Positions 55,140 through 63,562 of a stretch of DNA of 64,000 nt are shown piece after piece. The stretch is from CBDCWA01 sp965223255 (GTDB taxonomy: Bacteria; Pseudomonadota; Alphaproteobacteria; Rhizobiales; Hyphomicrobiaceae): positions 372,001-436,000 of the forward strand of contig CBDCWA010000002.1 of the NCBI GenBank assembly GCA_965223255.1, written 5' to 3'. The position numbers were made by a program, and so were the translations under genes. The stretch's first letter is position 1. Every line of letters starts with the position of its first letter. The notes beneath the pieces were generated by a model that saw only the letters and a list, made by a program, of their open reading frames with translations, was not told the DNA's origin and did not search any database.

Positions 55140-56273
55140 ATGTTCCACGTTACCCAAGACTTTGCGCCACGCCTAGCATTTGGCGGGGCTTTTCTGTTGA
55201 TCGGCTCAGCGGCCGCTCTTGGCGCCTTCTATGGCTTTCAGCTTGGCGCGCATTACCACCCCGCCATTGGCCTATTTTTCGCCCTAGCGGCGCTGGGAGG
55301 AGCAATCCTGGCCCCGTTCGCCGTTGACGACGCCATTCGTTCGCTTCAACGGTTGGCGATTGTAAGAACAGTGGTTTGTACCCTGTTCGCCGTCGTCGCT
55401 GTTGCCTATTCAAGCGCCGCGGCACTGAGCCTGGCCAACGGCACCCGCGGCGATCTGGCAGCCTCGCGGAAGATCGCGGTAGACCGAATATCCAGCCTAT
55501 CCGCTGTCCGGGACAAGGCAATTTCCGAGTTAAAAGCCATTGCGCCGGCACGATCCGCTGCTGAGCTTGCACCCCAGATTAGAAATCTCAAAGCTCAGCC
55601 CGGCGCCAACGGCTGTAAACGGATTAACGGTCCAGTGTCCCGCCGTGTTTGCGCCAAGGTGGCCTCCCTCGAAGCAGAACTGGGACGAGCCCAGCGCCGC
55701 GAGAAGTTGCAACGGGACATCGCCAACACAACCGGACAGATCGCTACAACGGCTGGTGTCGGGTCCTCCGATCCACTCGCCAACGCCGTCTCGGTTTATG
55801 CCGCCGCCCTCGGATGGAAGTGGTCACCGGGACAGATCCTCCCCTGGCTCGCTTTGATCCCTGTAGCGTTCCTGGAGCTAGGAGCCGCTCTGAGCGTGTT
55901 TGTGGCTCGAACGGTGCCGGATACCCAGAAGGGTCAAAATTCCCGTGTACGGACTCCTACGGGCCAGGAAACGGCATTCCAGGAAGGGGCTTTCGAGAAA
56001 ATTCCTTCTGAAACTCCAAAAAATATAAAAACGGTCGTTCCGGCTTTAAAACATCTAATAACTTTTAGAACTGTTCGCGGACGTCCAACGCTAAATAAAA
56101 TTATTGAAAAACTAAAAAGCCGAGGTGGGATATTTGAAGGCTCTACGCGTGATCTTGCAAAACAATTGAAATTGGGAAAATCAACGGTTCATCGTGCAAC
56201 CCAAGATCTGGCGAGTGCGGGTCTTATCCGCGCGGAAGCATCAAAAAAGGGAATGAAGTTGATGGTGATCTAG
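55140..56273 (+). CDS. Membrane protein with C-terminal winged helix
   Basis: This 377-aa protein has three N-terminal transmembrane helices (about 13-35, 42-62 and 76-98), a coiled-coil-like extramembrane segment with two Cys (about 105-200), a fourth helix (about 228-252), and a C-terminal winged helix (about 320-377; STRDLAKQLKLGKSTVHRATQDLASAGLI). This architecture suggests a membrane-tethered DNA-binding or partition/regulatory protein. I do not recognise the family. AGGAG sits 8 nt before ATG 55140. A terminator follows at 56314. Confidence 0.75.
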   Translation: MFHVTQDFAPRLAFGGAFLLIGSAAALGAFYGFQLGAHYHPAIGLFFALAALGGAILAPFAVDDAIRSLQRLAIVRTVVCTLFAVVAVAYSSAAALSLANGTRGDLAASRKIAVDRISSLSAVRDKAISELKAIAPARSAAELAPQIRNLKAQPGANGCKRINGPVSRRVCAKVASLEAELGRAQRREKLQRDIANTTGQIATTAGVGSSDPLANAVSVYAAALGWKWSPGQILPWLALIPVAFLELGAALSVFVARTVPDTQKGQNSRVRTPTGQETAFQEGAFEKIPSETPKNIKTVVPALKHLITFRTVRGRPTLNKIIEKLKSRGGIFEGSTRDLAKQLKLGKSTVHRATQDLASAGLIRAEASKKGMKLMVI

Positions 56274-56313
56274 CCAGCTGATCAAATTCTAAATCAACCG
56301 ATTTCGGAGAACG

Positions 56314-56339
56314 AAGGCGCCTCGTTGCAGGCGCCTTTT
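56314..56339 (+). terminator. Rho-independent terminator
   Basis: An 8-bp stem (AAGGCGCC/GGCGCCTT) with an 8-nt loop is followed by TTTT. It lies 41 nt after the membrane-winged-helix gene and ends its transcript. Confidence 0.85.
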
Positions 56340-56591
56340 CCTTATGCGAATGCCATTGCGCATAACATGTATTTATCCGCAAGCGTCTTTGCTAGTAATT
56401 CAGATAATACTCAATAGATACTTGGGTTTTATTTGTATTTTTCCGAAAAACACAATGATTACTTATAGTTATGCTTTGAGTTAATCAATTATTTACCACG
56501 TTTATTTGGCATCTTACTTAATCGCGATGACTCCGCGTAGCCACCCGTATGGGGCAGTTCATCTTTAATTCTATAACCAGGAGAAAGAGAA

Positions 56592-56855
56592 ATGCTTTCA
56601 AATTTGATCCAAAGCTTGCAGCTCTTCCCAAAGACAGATTGGTATCTCGCCAAGGTATTTATAGGTTTGAAACTTTGGCACGTTGGCCGGATTAGGCAGC
56701 TTGAGGTTATCAGGCTGGCTCAATGGTATTTTGGCCCCCTTCGCGCAAGGTGGTTACGGGCCGACGCTGGTCGAAGTGTGCTTTTCCACAGCAAATACGA
56801 TGCACGACGCAGAGCAATCCCAACTGCAGAGTTTGACCAGTGGCGGCCCGACTAA
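56592..56855 (+). pseudogene. Probable 5' fragment of an unknown gene
   Basis: ATG 56592 has a very good AGGAGAAAGAG upstream. The first 55 codons (MLSNLIQSLQLFPKTDWYLAKVFIGLKLWHVGRIRQLE) look like real protein. After about residue 60 the composition changes and the frame ends beside the dispersed repeat at 56861. The original gene was probably interrupted by that repeat. I do not recognise the family. AT-rich DNA at 56341-56591 lies upstream. Confidence 0.45.
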
Positions 56856-56860
56856 TGAAT

Positions 56861-56920
56861 AAAGTCCGCTGCTGGTGACAGCTGCCACTGCGGCGCAGCA
56901 TAGGGGCGTCTTCACGAGGC
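56861..56920. repeat. Dispersed repeat, copy A
   Basis: It begins AAAGTCCGCTGCTGGTGA and is roughly three-quarters identical by eye to 63745-63808. Read on the minus strand, both translate similarly (PMLxRxGSxxQQRTL), so it may derive from a coding element. 56921-57392 holds nothing else. Confidence 0.55.
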
Positions 56921-57392
56921 ATTTTCGGTCATGCAACAATGTAGTGCGCTCCTCCAACTCGATATGCGGTTGTACGCACTTAGGCGACATCGCACCTTAG
57001 CTGAAGCAGGCAGGTTTCAATTTTGGTGTTCGAAGTGCTGCCGAGCACTACCATCGTGCCATTCTTCTTCAGTAGAGGTAACTGACTCCCACGCACTCAT
57101 AGTTAGTGCCACGTTTTCGTCTCGCGGCGTATTTGTGTCTGACATTGGAGGAACTACGGTTGTTACGAGCGAGATTCGGTAAATATGATTTGGCCAACAA
57201 CGACTACTGTCAGTCAGCGGTTGTAACCCTACCGCTAATCCTAGTATGGTGGCTTGCCTAGAAGAGATAGGACGAATGTCCACTTCGGAGTCCGGAGCGA
57301 ACTAGCCGGACTATCGTTTAATTACGCTGAACTAAGAGTTAGTAGAAAACGAAGATCCAATTTAAGCAAGGCCAACATTTATTGGGTATTTC

Positions 57393-57989
57393 ATGAGTGA
57401 ACAATCGATACCGCAGACATCGAAATTACCACCAAATCTTGATTTCTTGTTTGGCGAACTCCGGCGGCCGCGCCCTGGGCCGGGTCGGGACAAGCGTCCA
57501 TACGGCTATGATAAATGGGAAAAAAAGTATCCGCCCTCTTCAATATTGAAATTGACACAATCGAGCGCAGATCGATTGAGGCTTTTGATGCGGCAAATTG
57601 CGGAGGGTTGTCCAGTCGGTCGCACATTCATGAACGACGTAATCTTAATTTGGCTGGTTGACGCTTCGGGCAACATATTAATCGCAATCGAAGAATTGGT
57701 GCTATCCAACAATCCACAATACGTGCCCAAATTTCAAAGCGTGCCCCTAACAAGAGAATGTGATAAATTAGGACATCCTTCTTTGGTGTATGCGAGTGAT
57801 GCTCGAATAGCTGGGGAGATTCGATACCACGCAGACCGGGACCCACCAATCTGGAGTATCAACAACGCTTCTTGGCGGTACGGTTTGTACGAAGGACGAA
57901 CTCTTGCACAATTAAATCAGGTAGCCCAGCGATTTAGTACCTTTGGAATCCAGCTGGAAACTAATTTCATACAACCAAAATCGGGTTAA
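57393..57989 (+). CDS. Uncharacterised protein, first gene of a two-gene module
   Basis: This 198-aa soluble protein belongs to no family I recognise. It has a basic, Pro-rich N-terminus (RRPRPGPGRDKRPYGYDKW), a middle beta section (DVILIWLVDASGNILIAIEELV) and a well-defined end (IRYHADRDPPIWSINNASWRYGLYEGRTLAQLNQVAQRFSTFGI). The end looks like a conserved core because of its rich Trp/Asn/Tyr pattern. The next gene starts 2 nt after its stop, so the pair is translationally coupled. It sits in an integrated element beside HEPN and nuclease genes, so a defence role is possible but unproven. Confidence 0.7.
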   Translation: MSEQSIPQTSKLPPNLDFLFGELRRPRPGPGRDKRPYGYDKWEKKYPPSSILKLTQSSADRLRLLMRQIAEGCPVGRTFMNDVILIWLVDASGNILIAIEELVLSNNPQYVPKFQSVPLTRECDKLGHPSLVYASDARIAGEIRYHADRDPPIWSINNASWRYGLYEGRTLAQLNQVAQRFSTFGIQLETNFIQPKSG

Positions 57990-57991
57990 CA

Positions 57992-60058
57992 GTGCTTACC
58001 ATCGGCTCACTAAGATTCCGCTCGTTATTAAACAGTGACTATAAAGCACTGTCAGACGAACTGTCTGCGCATCCGGAGAGAATTAATCGTTATGTGAATA
58101 ACCTTGTTTCGGAACTGGGCGGTGAAATTGACGGCCAACCCAGTGATCCGGAACATGTGTACATTGTTGCGCTTGCCCATCACAACAATTTTTCTTCGGA
58201 TGTCCTAGAGTCGGTTCTCACTTTATTAATGGTGCATGCCCCACCCAGTGTTGCTAATCTTTTCGCAGAAACAGCCCATCGGACCGTATCAAAGAGTATT
58301 TCGCAACGGAGGTCTTCCCAAGGTCAAACCAACAAAACAGCCCCTAGCGCACCCGATACACGGGTCCTTTTTCAAAATGTGAAACAGGCAATAAAAAGAG
58401 ATAGCATTGAGCGAATAAGACAACGCACAACTGAATTGCTAGATGCAAGTATTCCGTATGTTGAAAATACGGGCGACGCCAAACAACACGTTTTAAATTG
58501 CAGTCGCATTGCCTTAGGCCTAATTCGTGAAACGAAATTACATGGTCATGATGGGCTAAAATTAGCGGAGGACCTGCTTATCGCGGGGTTAAAGTGGTCC
58601 CCGTTTGATCCGTACCTCTGGAACCATTGGGCGCAATGCTACATAGTTGGCGGAGACACTGAAGCGGCCGAATTTCTGCAGTGGGAGTCGAAACGTAGGA
58701 TTCCGTACAATGTCGTTGGTGCATCCATTTTTGCTGAGTTTATGGCTGCAATTTGTGAAAATGCAGCTGTCGCTCTTGAGATATTAGATGATGCCCTTCA
58801 ATATTCGCCGGCAGATCCCGTCCTTTTGACGCAGAAGGCTCGATTCTTATATATCGCAGATGGTGACTGGAGCGCGGCATTCTCAGCCGCCATTCAAAGC
58901 GCTAAGATCGATCCTAGTCGTGAATCTGCGGAAATTCTGGCCCTACTGATTGCGGCATCAAAAGACGAGGCTCAATTTCGCAAGGCAGCACTTCAATCAA
59001 TTCGAACCTATCATAAAGACGAGCAATGGCTTGGTCATATTGGTTATATGATATCGGCACGTAAGGATGCCGTCGAAAAAAGCATCAAATTTTTTGAGTT
59101 ACTTGATTATCGCGTGCGCAAGTCTACCTTGCTGGCTAACTTATACGCTAAAGTAATAGCGGCTAAGGGAGATGAGGAGTCCCTTAACAGAGCCATTGCG
59201 ATTTCTGATGATGCAATCGAAACGATTGATGATAATATCTATTCCAGGATGCAAAAGATCGAATTTATCTTATTAATTGGACGTCCGAACGCCCGCGATG
59301 AGGCGTTGCGTCTATTGGATGAACGGGATCGAATTCACGGGCGAGACTCTCATTCTGTCCGACTTCGCGCAAAACTTAGAGATCCCTCCATTGATAACAA
59401 AAAGCTAATCCGCCCAGCAGCGCCTCCAACCCCATCTCGTTCAAACCCGACCTTTAGGTATAGTGGAGCGCGCGAGTTGGCCAAGCTTGTCACGGTTCGA
59501 AAAAAACTCCAACAAAACGGAAATAGTGAGCTTGAGCTACCGAGAGAAATCCGACTTGGTGGAGAGCTAGAGAAACTAGAACAACTTATAAAGGGAAATA
59601 GAAGTGAACGTGACTCTGCGGCAGACCGCATCCGAGAAATTTTGAAGGAGAACCCCACATTTGCCTATGCCGAGCTCCTTGCAGAACGACACAATTTGTG
59701 GCGCGATGATGAAAATTCGACGCCAACATTTGTAGTATATTTTGAAAGAGCTTTGCGTGTCGATGACCGAGCACTTTTGCGGCGTCTAACCTTAGAGTAT
59801 CCTAGATTTGAGGCCATGTGCATTATTGCCCGAGTTGCTCTGGGGGACGAAGATGCATTTGACGAATTATCGAATGCCATAAGCACAGTAAAAATAAATC
59901 CATCTCCTGATTCTTTGACTTTACGTCATGGCTTGAACGCGATCGGTTTACTGGAGATTGGTGAGGATGTGGAGGCAATCGTCGCTGCCATCAGTGAAGA
60001 TCGACAACGGATCAAAACTCTCTTGCGAACTGCGAACAGCGTAAACGCTATCGATTGA
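57992..60058 (+). CDS. Large TPR/alpha-solenoid protein, second gene of the module
   Basis: This 688-aa cytosolic protein appears almost wholly helical. The centre (about 185-450) reads as TPR-like pairs (LWNHWAQCYIVGGDTEAAEF, DPVLLTQKARFLYIADGDWSAAFSAAI, LLANLYAKVIAAKGDEESLNRAI). A charged linker (about 480-510) leads to a further helical section. No nuclease or ATPase motif is seen. It could be a sensor or scaffold for the upstream 198-aa protein. Start GTG 57992; the preceding stop is 2 nt away. Codons look AT-richer than in the left half of the window, hinting at recent transfer. Confidence 0.7.
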   Translation: MLTIGSLRFRSLLNSDYKALSDELSAHPERINRYVNNLVSELGGEIDGQPSDPEHVYIVALAHHNNFSSDVLESVLTLLMVHAPPSVANLFAETAHRTVSKSISQRRSSQGQTNKTAPSAPDTRVLFQNVKQAIKRDSIERIRQRTTELLDASIPYVENTGDAKQHVLNCSRIALGLIRETKLHGHDGLKLAEDLLIAGLKWSPFDPYLWNHWAQCYIVGGDTEAAEFLQWESKRRIPYNVVGASIFAEFMAAICENAAVALEILDDALQYSPADPVLLTQKARFLYIADGDWSAAFSAAIQSAKIDPSRESAEILALLIAASKDEAQFRKAALQSIRTYHKDEQWLGHIGYMISARKDAVEKSIKFFELLDYRVRKSTLLANLYAKVIAAKGDEESLNRAIAISDDAIETIDDNIYSRMQKIEFILLIGRPNARDEALRLLDERDRIHGRDSHSVRLRAKLRDPSIDNKKLIRPAAPPTPSRSNPTFRYSGARELAKLVTVRKKLQQNGNSELELPREIRLGGELEKLEQLIKGNRSERDSAADRIREILKENPTFAYAELLAERHNLWRDDENSTPTFVVYFERALRVDDRALLRRLTLEYPRFEAMCIIARVALGDEDAFDELSNAISTVKINPSPDSLTLRHGLNAIGLLEIGEDVEAIVAAISEDRQRIKTLLRTANSVNAID

Positions 60059-60173
60059 ATGCTTCGCTTCGAAGAATGGTTTGAGGTTGTTTTGGACGTG
60101 ATGAAGCCGGCGAAGCGTAACACCTCACAGCGTTAGCCTTGGCGGCGATTAAACCTCGCTCGGAGAGAAACCG

Positions 60174-60815
60174 ATGGCGTACATTCCGCTCAACCTACCG
60201 AATTCGAAGGTCAGCGCGGTTATATCGATGGCCACAGAGGCCTATCTCGAAGAAGCGCACTATCTGCTGATCTCGGCCGTTCCCGACGACAAGCGCCCGA
60301 TTCACTTTGGCCGGTCCGCCACAGTCATGACGTTACTGGCAATTGCCGCAGCTTCAGCGGTACGCCGATTCGATGTGAAGAAAAACAAGAACCTGAATTC
60401 CGATCGTGCTTCATTCGAAAGCTGTGTCCTCTCATTCTTCCCGTGGAGTGATGTTAGCATCGGCGACGCTCAGAACCGATCTGAAGCGGAAAGGCGGAAA
60501 GAAGCAGCTAGGGCGCTCTACGACACTGCTCGCAACCCACTTGTGCACACTGGGGGACTGTCGAGCATGTTGCCGCCACACAGAACGCTGACGATGATAC
60601 ACGATTTCCCAGGATTAGCCTCACTGGAACTCAATGAGCAGAAGCTTATTGACTATTGTAACAACCCCCTCAAGGGGAAACGGCTGATTCAGTTGGACGC
60701 CACCTCGGTGACGATTCACACGCGCCCGCTGTATTGGTGCGCAAGGCAAATGATCGAGAGCTTTGCAACTGATCCAAACGTCCAAGCCGACATAGCTAAC
60801 AACGCAGCGGCTTAA
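60174..60815 (+). CDS. HEPN-like protein with RNxxxH motif
   Basis: This 213-aa helical protein has an RNxxxH motif (R120-N121...H125, TARNPLVHTGG), the catalytic signature of HEPN ribonucleases, preceded by a helix with EAERRKEAARALYD. The N-terminal half contains YLEEAHYLLISAV and MTLLAIAAASAVRRFDV. No nucleotidyltransferase partner is adjacent. HEPN proteins act in toxin-antitoxin and anti-phage systems, usually by cutting RNA. AGAGAAACCG precedes ATG 60174. The fold is a motif-based inference. Confidence 0.6.
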   Translation: MAYIPLNLPNSKVSAVISMATEAYLEEAHYLLISAVPDDKRPIHFGRSATVMTLLAIAAASAVRRFDVKKNKNLNSDRASFESCVLSFFPWSDVSIGDAQNRSEAERRKEAARALYDTARNPLVHTGGLSSMLPPHRTLTMIHDFPGLASLELNEQKLIDYCNNPLKGKRLIQLDATSVTIHTRPLYWCARQMIESFATDPNVQADIANNAAA

Positions 60816-60943
60816 TTAGCGGTCCTCGTGTTTTGGCCTCGACCCCTCCACCATGGTCTTTGGCGGCATGCCGATTTCATTGCACGGCCAAAGTGCGAGC
60901 ATCCTCGCAAGTCGGATTTCTAGTCGTTGCTCGGAGCGTAATT

Positions 60944-61105
60944 ATGGCTGCGTCGAAAATGCGCTTTCAGGTGCTCGGCGGACATGCGCTTGTTGAGCGA
61001 ATTGAGTTTCCCACTGGTGACTGCGACGACAACATTCTCTGCTTCTCGTCGATCAGGCGGATCGACGTTCCATCCCAGAAGCTGACATCGGCAGGTTATT
61101 TCTAA
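60944..61105 (+). CDS. Possible small protein between the HEPN genes
   Basis: This 53-aa frame (MAASKMRFQVLGGHALVERIEFPTGD) has GGAG 8 nt before ATG 60944. Protein-like composition only; it may be a small antitoxin-sized gene or chance. Low support. Confidence 0.3.
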   Translation: MAASKMRFQVLGGHALVERIEFPTGDCDDNILCFSSIRRIDVPSQKLTSAGYF

Positions 61106-61243
61106 AGCTAGAGGGCGCCCAATCAACTGAGTCCGCTGTTCCACAATTGCGGAACAATAGTACTACTGTTACTACGGTGATCCGGTGCGGTGACGTCTGC
61201 GAATCAAGTACTAATGTTTATGGCGCGAACTTCAATTTGATGA

Positions 61244-61708
61244 ATGACTACCGAGGCGAATTCCATGGCCGAGATTGGACGCGAACGAGGGAGAGGCTGG
61301 CCTGAAGAGGCACTGGTTTACCTTGAGCTGTTTGGAAAAGCTGAAGGGTGCATGAAGCGCGGAAAGTTCATCAAGAACAATAAGCGCCGCGCGGAAGCCG
61401 ATTGGACAAAACTGGCGAGATGGCTCGGAGATGATTTTTTCAACGAAATTCTTCAGTCAAACAAAGCACGTACTCTTATCGACATGCCGCCAAAGGCATT
61501 TTTGCACGAAACGGGCTGGGAGAATCAGCAGCCGCGCCCGATTGACCAAGTAGAAGACCTTTTCATACGAGGCATTTGCTCGGTGCGCAACAATCTCACG
61601 CACGGTGATAAGTACATTGGAACCGATGTCGACGGGCAGCGCGATACAATCCTTATTAAAGAGGCAACATTCGTTCTCCAACAAGCGCTGGATAAGTTTG
61701 CCAATTGA
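61244..61708 (+). CDS. HEPN-like protein with RNNLTH motif
   Basis: This 154-aa protein ends with the typical HEPN block DLFIRGICSVRNNLTHGDKY (R115-N116...H120) followed by a C-terminal helix (KEATFVLQQALDKF). The N-terminal half is charged (KNNKRRAEADWTKLARWLGDDFF). The RNNLxHG form is very common among HEPN-domain toxins and abortive-infection proteins. ATG 61265 with GAGG upstream may be the true start. It lies between another HEPN-like gene and the DUF262 nuclease. Confidence 0.72.
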   Translation: MTTEANSMAEIGRERGRGWPEEALVYLELFGKAEGCMKRGKFIKNNKRRAEADWTKLARWLGDDFFNEILQSNKARTLIDMPPKAFLHETGWENQQPRPIDQVEDLFIRGICSVRNNLTHGDKYIGTDVDGQRDTILIKEATFVLQQALDKFAN

Positions 61709-61942
61709 AATTCGGCTGGCCTTCTGGCTCGTTGCCGCAAAGAATCGGCTATTTGTCACGACCAATCAAAAAAGGGGATAGAGCGTATACCTGCACCGTC
61801 GGCTGGACGCATAAAGCTGTGGAAAGGCTACCAGTAATTCGCCTTTTTCCGCCGTCCTGCAACTGCTAATGGTTCTAAGATTGTTCACAGATTGGATTGC
61901 ATCCTGTCAAATAATGGACGTCTGAAGAAACAGAGGTGTCGT

Positions 61943-63562
61943 ATGGACAATCGAACCACCATCCGCGATCCAAAACCGGCTGTGGAACGGATTGAGGTTT
62001 TGGCTGGTCGGATCAAGGACGGCGATATCTTGCTGCCAAAGTTCCAGCGCGATTTTATCTGGGAACGTGAGCAGATAATTGACCTGTTTGATTCCATTGC
62101 TAAGAACTACCCAATCGGCAGTGTCTTACTTTGGCTGAGCAAGAACAAGTTGCACTCAGAGAGAAGTGTTGCCGATCTCGAGATAGCCGACCGGCCGCCC
62201 GAATACCCGGTGAATTATCTGCTCGATGGTCAACAGCGATTGTCAAGCATTTGCGGCGCGCTTTTCTGGGACGGCAAGAATAAAGATAGTGTTTGGAATG
62301 TTGCTTATGACCTGCGCTCACAGGAATTCCTGCATCTCACGACGCTAGACGATCCACCACTGCATCAGATCCGGATGAACAAACTCTCTGATGCTGCTTC
62401 ATTCTTCAAGCACGTTGCCAGCCTTGAGACTTTGAGCGCAGAAGACAAAGATGAATTAAGGTCGCGGGCAGAGTTACTATTCAACAGATTTAAAGACTAC
62501 ACGATTGCCACAGTCACTCTTAGCGACATGCCAATTGAAAGCGTTGCTCCAATATTCGAGCGTATCAATAGTACAGGCACGCGTCTCACTATTGTCGACC
62601 TGATGCGTGCTGCTACGTGGAGTGAAGAATTCGACCTCATCGATACAATTGATGGTGAAGTGCTGGATGCGGTATCCGGCAAAGGATTTGGTACCATCGA
62701 CAGGAAGGCGGTTCTGCGTAACCTCTCCGCGGCTTCTGGCGGTGCTTTTTCGGCCGAAAGTATTGACGACCTCAGAAATAAATCTCCTGGAGAGCTCAAA
62801 GCTGCCGCAGGCGCTGTAGTCGCTGCATACGAACGAGCAACCGATTTTCTGAAGGACGAAATTGGAGCGCCGAACTCAGAAATCTTGCCATATGCAAATC
62901 AGATCGTAGTCCTCGCCGAACTTTTTCGGCTGTTGCCCACCCCCGATGCCGGTCAGTTTGCCGCTGTGAAGCGCTGGTTTTGGAGAACAACGTTTTCTGG
63001 ATATTTCAGTGGTTGGAACACGGGCCAGATGTCGTCAGACCTGTCGGCTGTTCGCAGCTTCGTAGAGGGCAAGACCATCGAGTTGGAAGTTGGCGCGATA
63101 CAACCCACCGACAGTGTATGGCTGACACGTCAGTTCCGCACCAACAACGCCCATGCCAAGATGCTTGGCCTAATGTTGTCGCATAAAGGGGCAAGGGATC
63201 TAATAACTGGCCAGAAGGTTCCACTAGAAAAAGCACTGTCCTGGTCGAATTCTCGTGAATTCCACCACTTGTTTCCACAGGCAATGCTTAGGCAACTGAA
63301 GTTCGACTCTAGGCAGATAAATTCCATTGCGAATTTCGTGCTTCTGACTTCCGCATCCAACAAAACAATCTCGGCAAGACCACCGTCAGAGTATCTTGCA
63401 GAATCGTTGGCTACGCTCGGGGATGAATTCACCCAAGTAGCAGAAGCCAACTTGATGTCAAAAGATGCTGTGAATGCCGCTCTACACGATGACTTTGAGA
63501 AATTCCTTGCGGCGCGAGCGTCGAGTTTGCAGGCCCATGCGCTATTTTTGTGCGGTTGGTAA
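61943..63562 (+). CDS. DUF262-HNH nuclease (GmrSD/SspE-like restriction family)
   Basis: This 539-aa protein has an N-terminal DUF262 domain with PKFQRDFIWE (about 32-41) and DGQQRLSS (about 95-102), and an FERINSTGTRLT motif (about 205-216). The C-terminal region carries an HNH-type motif, EFHHLFPQAM (about 440) with N...N spaced as in INSIANFVLLTSASNKTIS. DUF262/DUF1524 proteins include GmrSD type IV enzymes, which cut glucosylated or otherwise modified DNA, and SspE, which acts with phosphorothioate modification. No modification genes are visible. ATG 61943 follows AGAGG. The likely role is anti-phage defence. Confidence 0.87.
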   Translation: MDNRTTIRDPKPAVERIEVLAGRIKDGDILLPKFQRDFIWEREQIIDLFDSIAKNYPIGSVLLWLSKNKLHSERSVADLEIADRPPEYPVNYLLDGQQRLSSICGALFWDGKNKDSVWNVAYDLRSQEFLHLTTLDDPPLHQIRMNKLSDAASFFKHVASLETLSAEDKDELRSRAELLFNRFKDYTIATVTLSDMPIESVAPIFERINSTGTRLTIVDLMRAATWSEEFDLIDTIDGEVLDAVSGKGFGTIDRKAVLRNLSAASGGAFSAESIDDLRNKSPGELKAAAGAVVAAYERATDFLKDEIGAPNSEILPYANQIVVLAELFRLLPTPDAGQFAAVKRWFWRTTFSGYFSGWNTGQMSSDLSAVRSFVEGKTIELEVGAIQPTDSVWLTRQFRTNNAHAKMLGLMLSHKGARDLITGQKVPLEKALSWSNSREFHHLFPQAMLRQLKFDSRQINSIANFVLLTSASNKTISARPPSEYLAESLATLGDEFTQVAEANLMSKDAVNAALHDDFEKFLAARASSLQAHALFLCGW

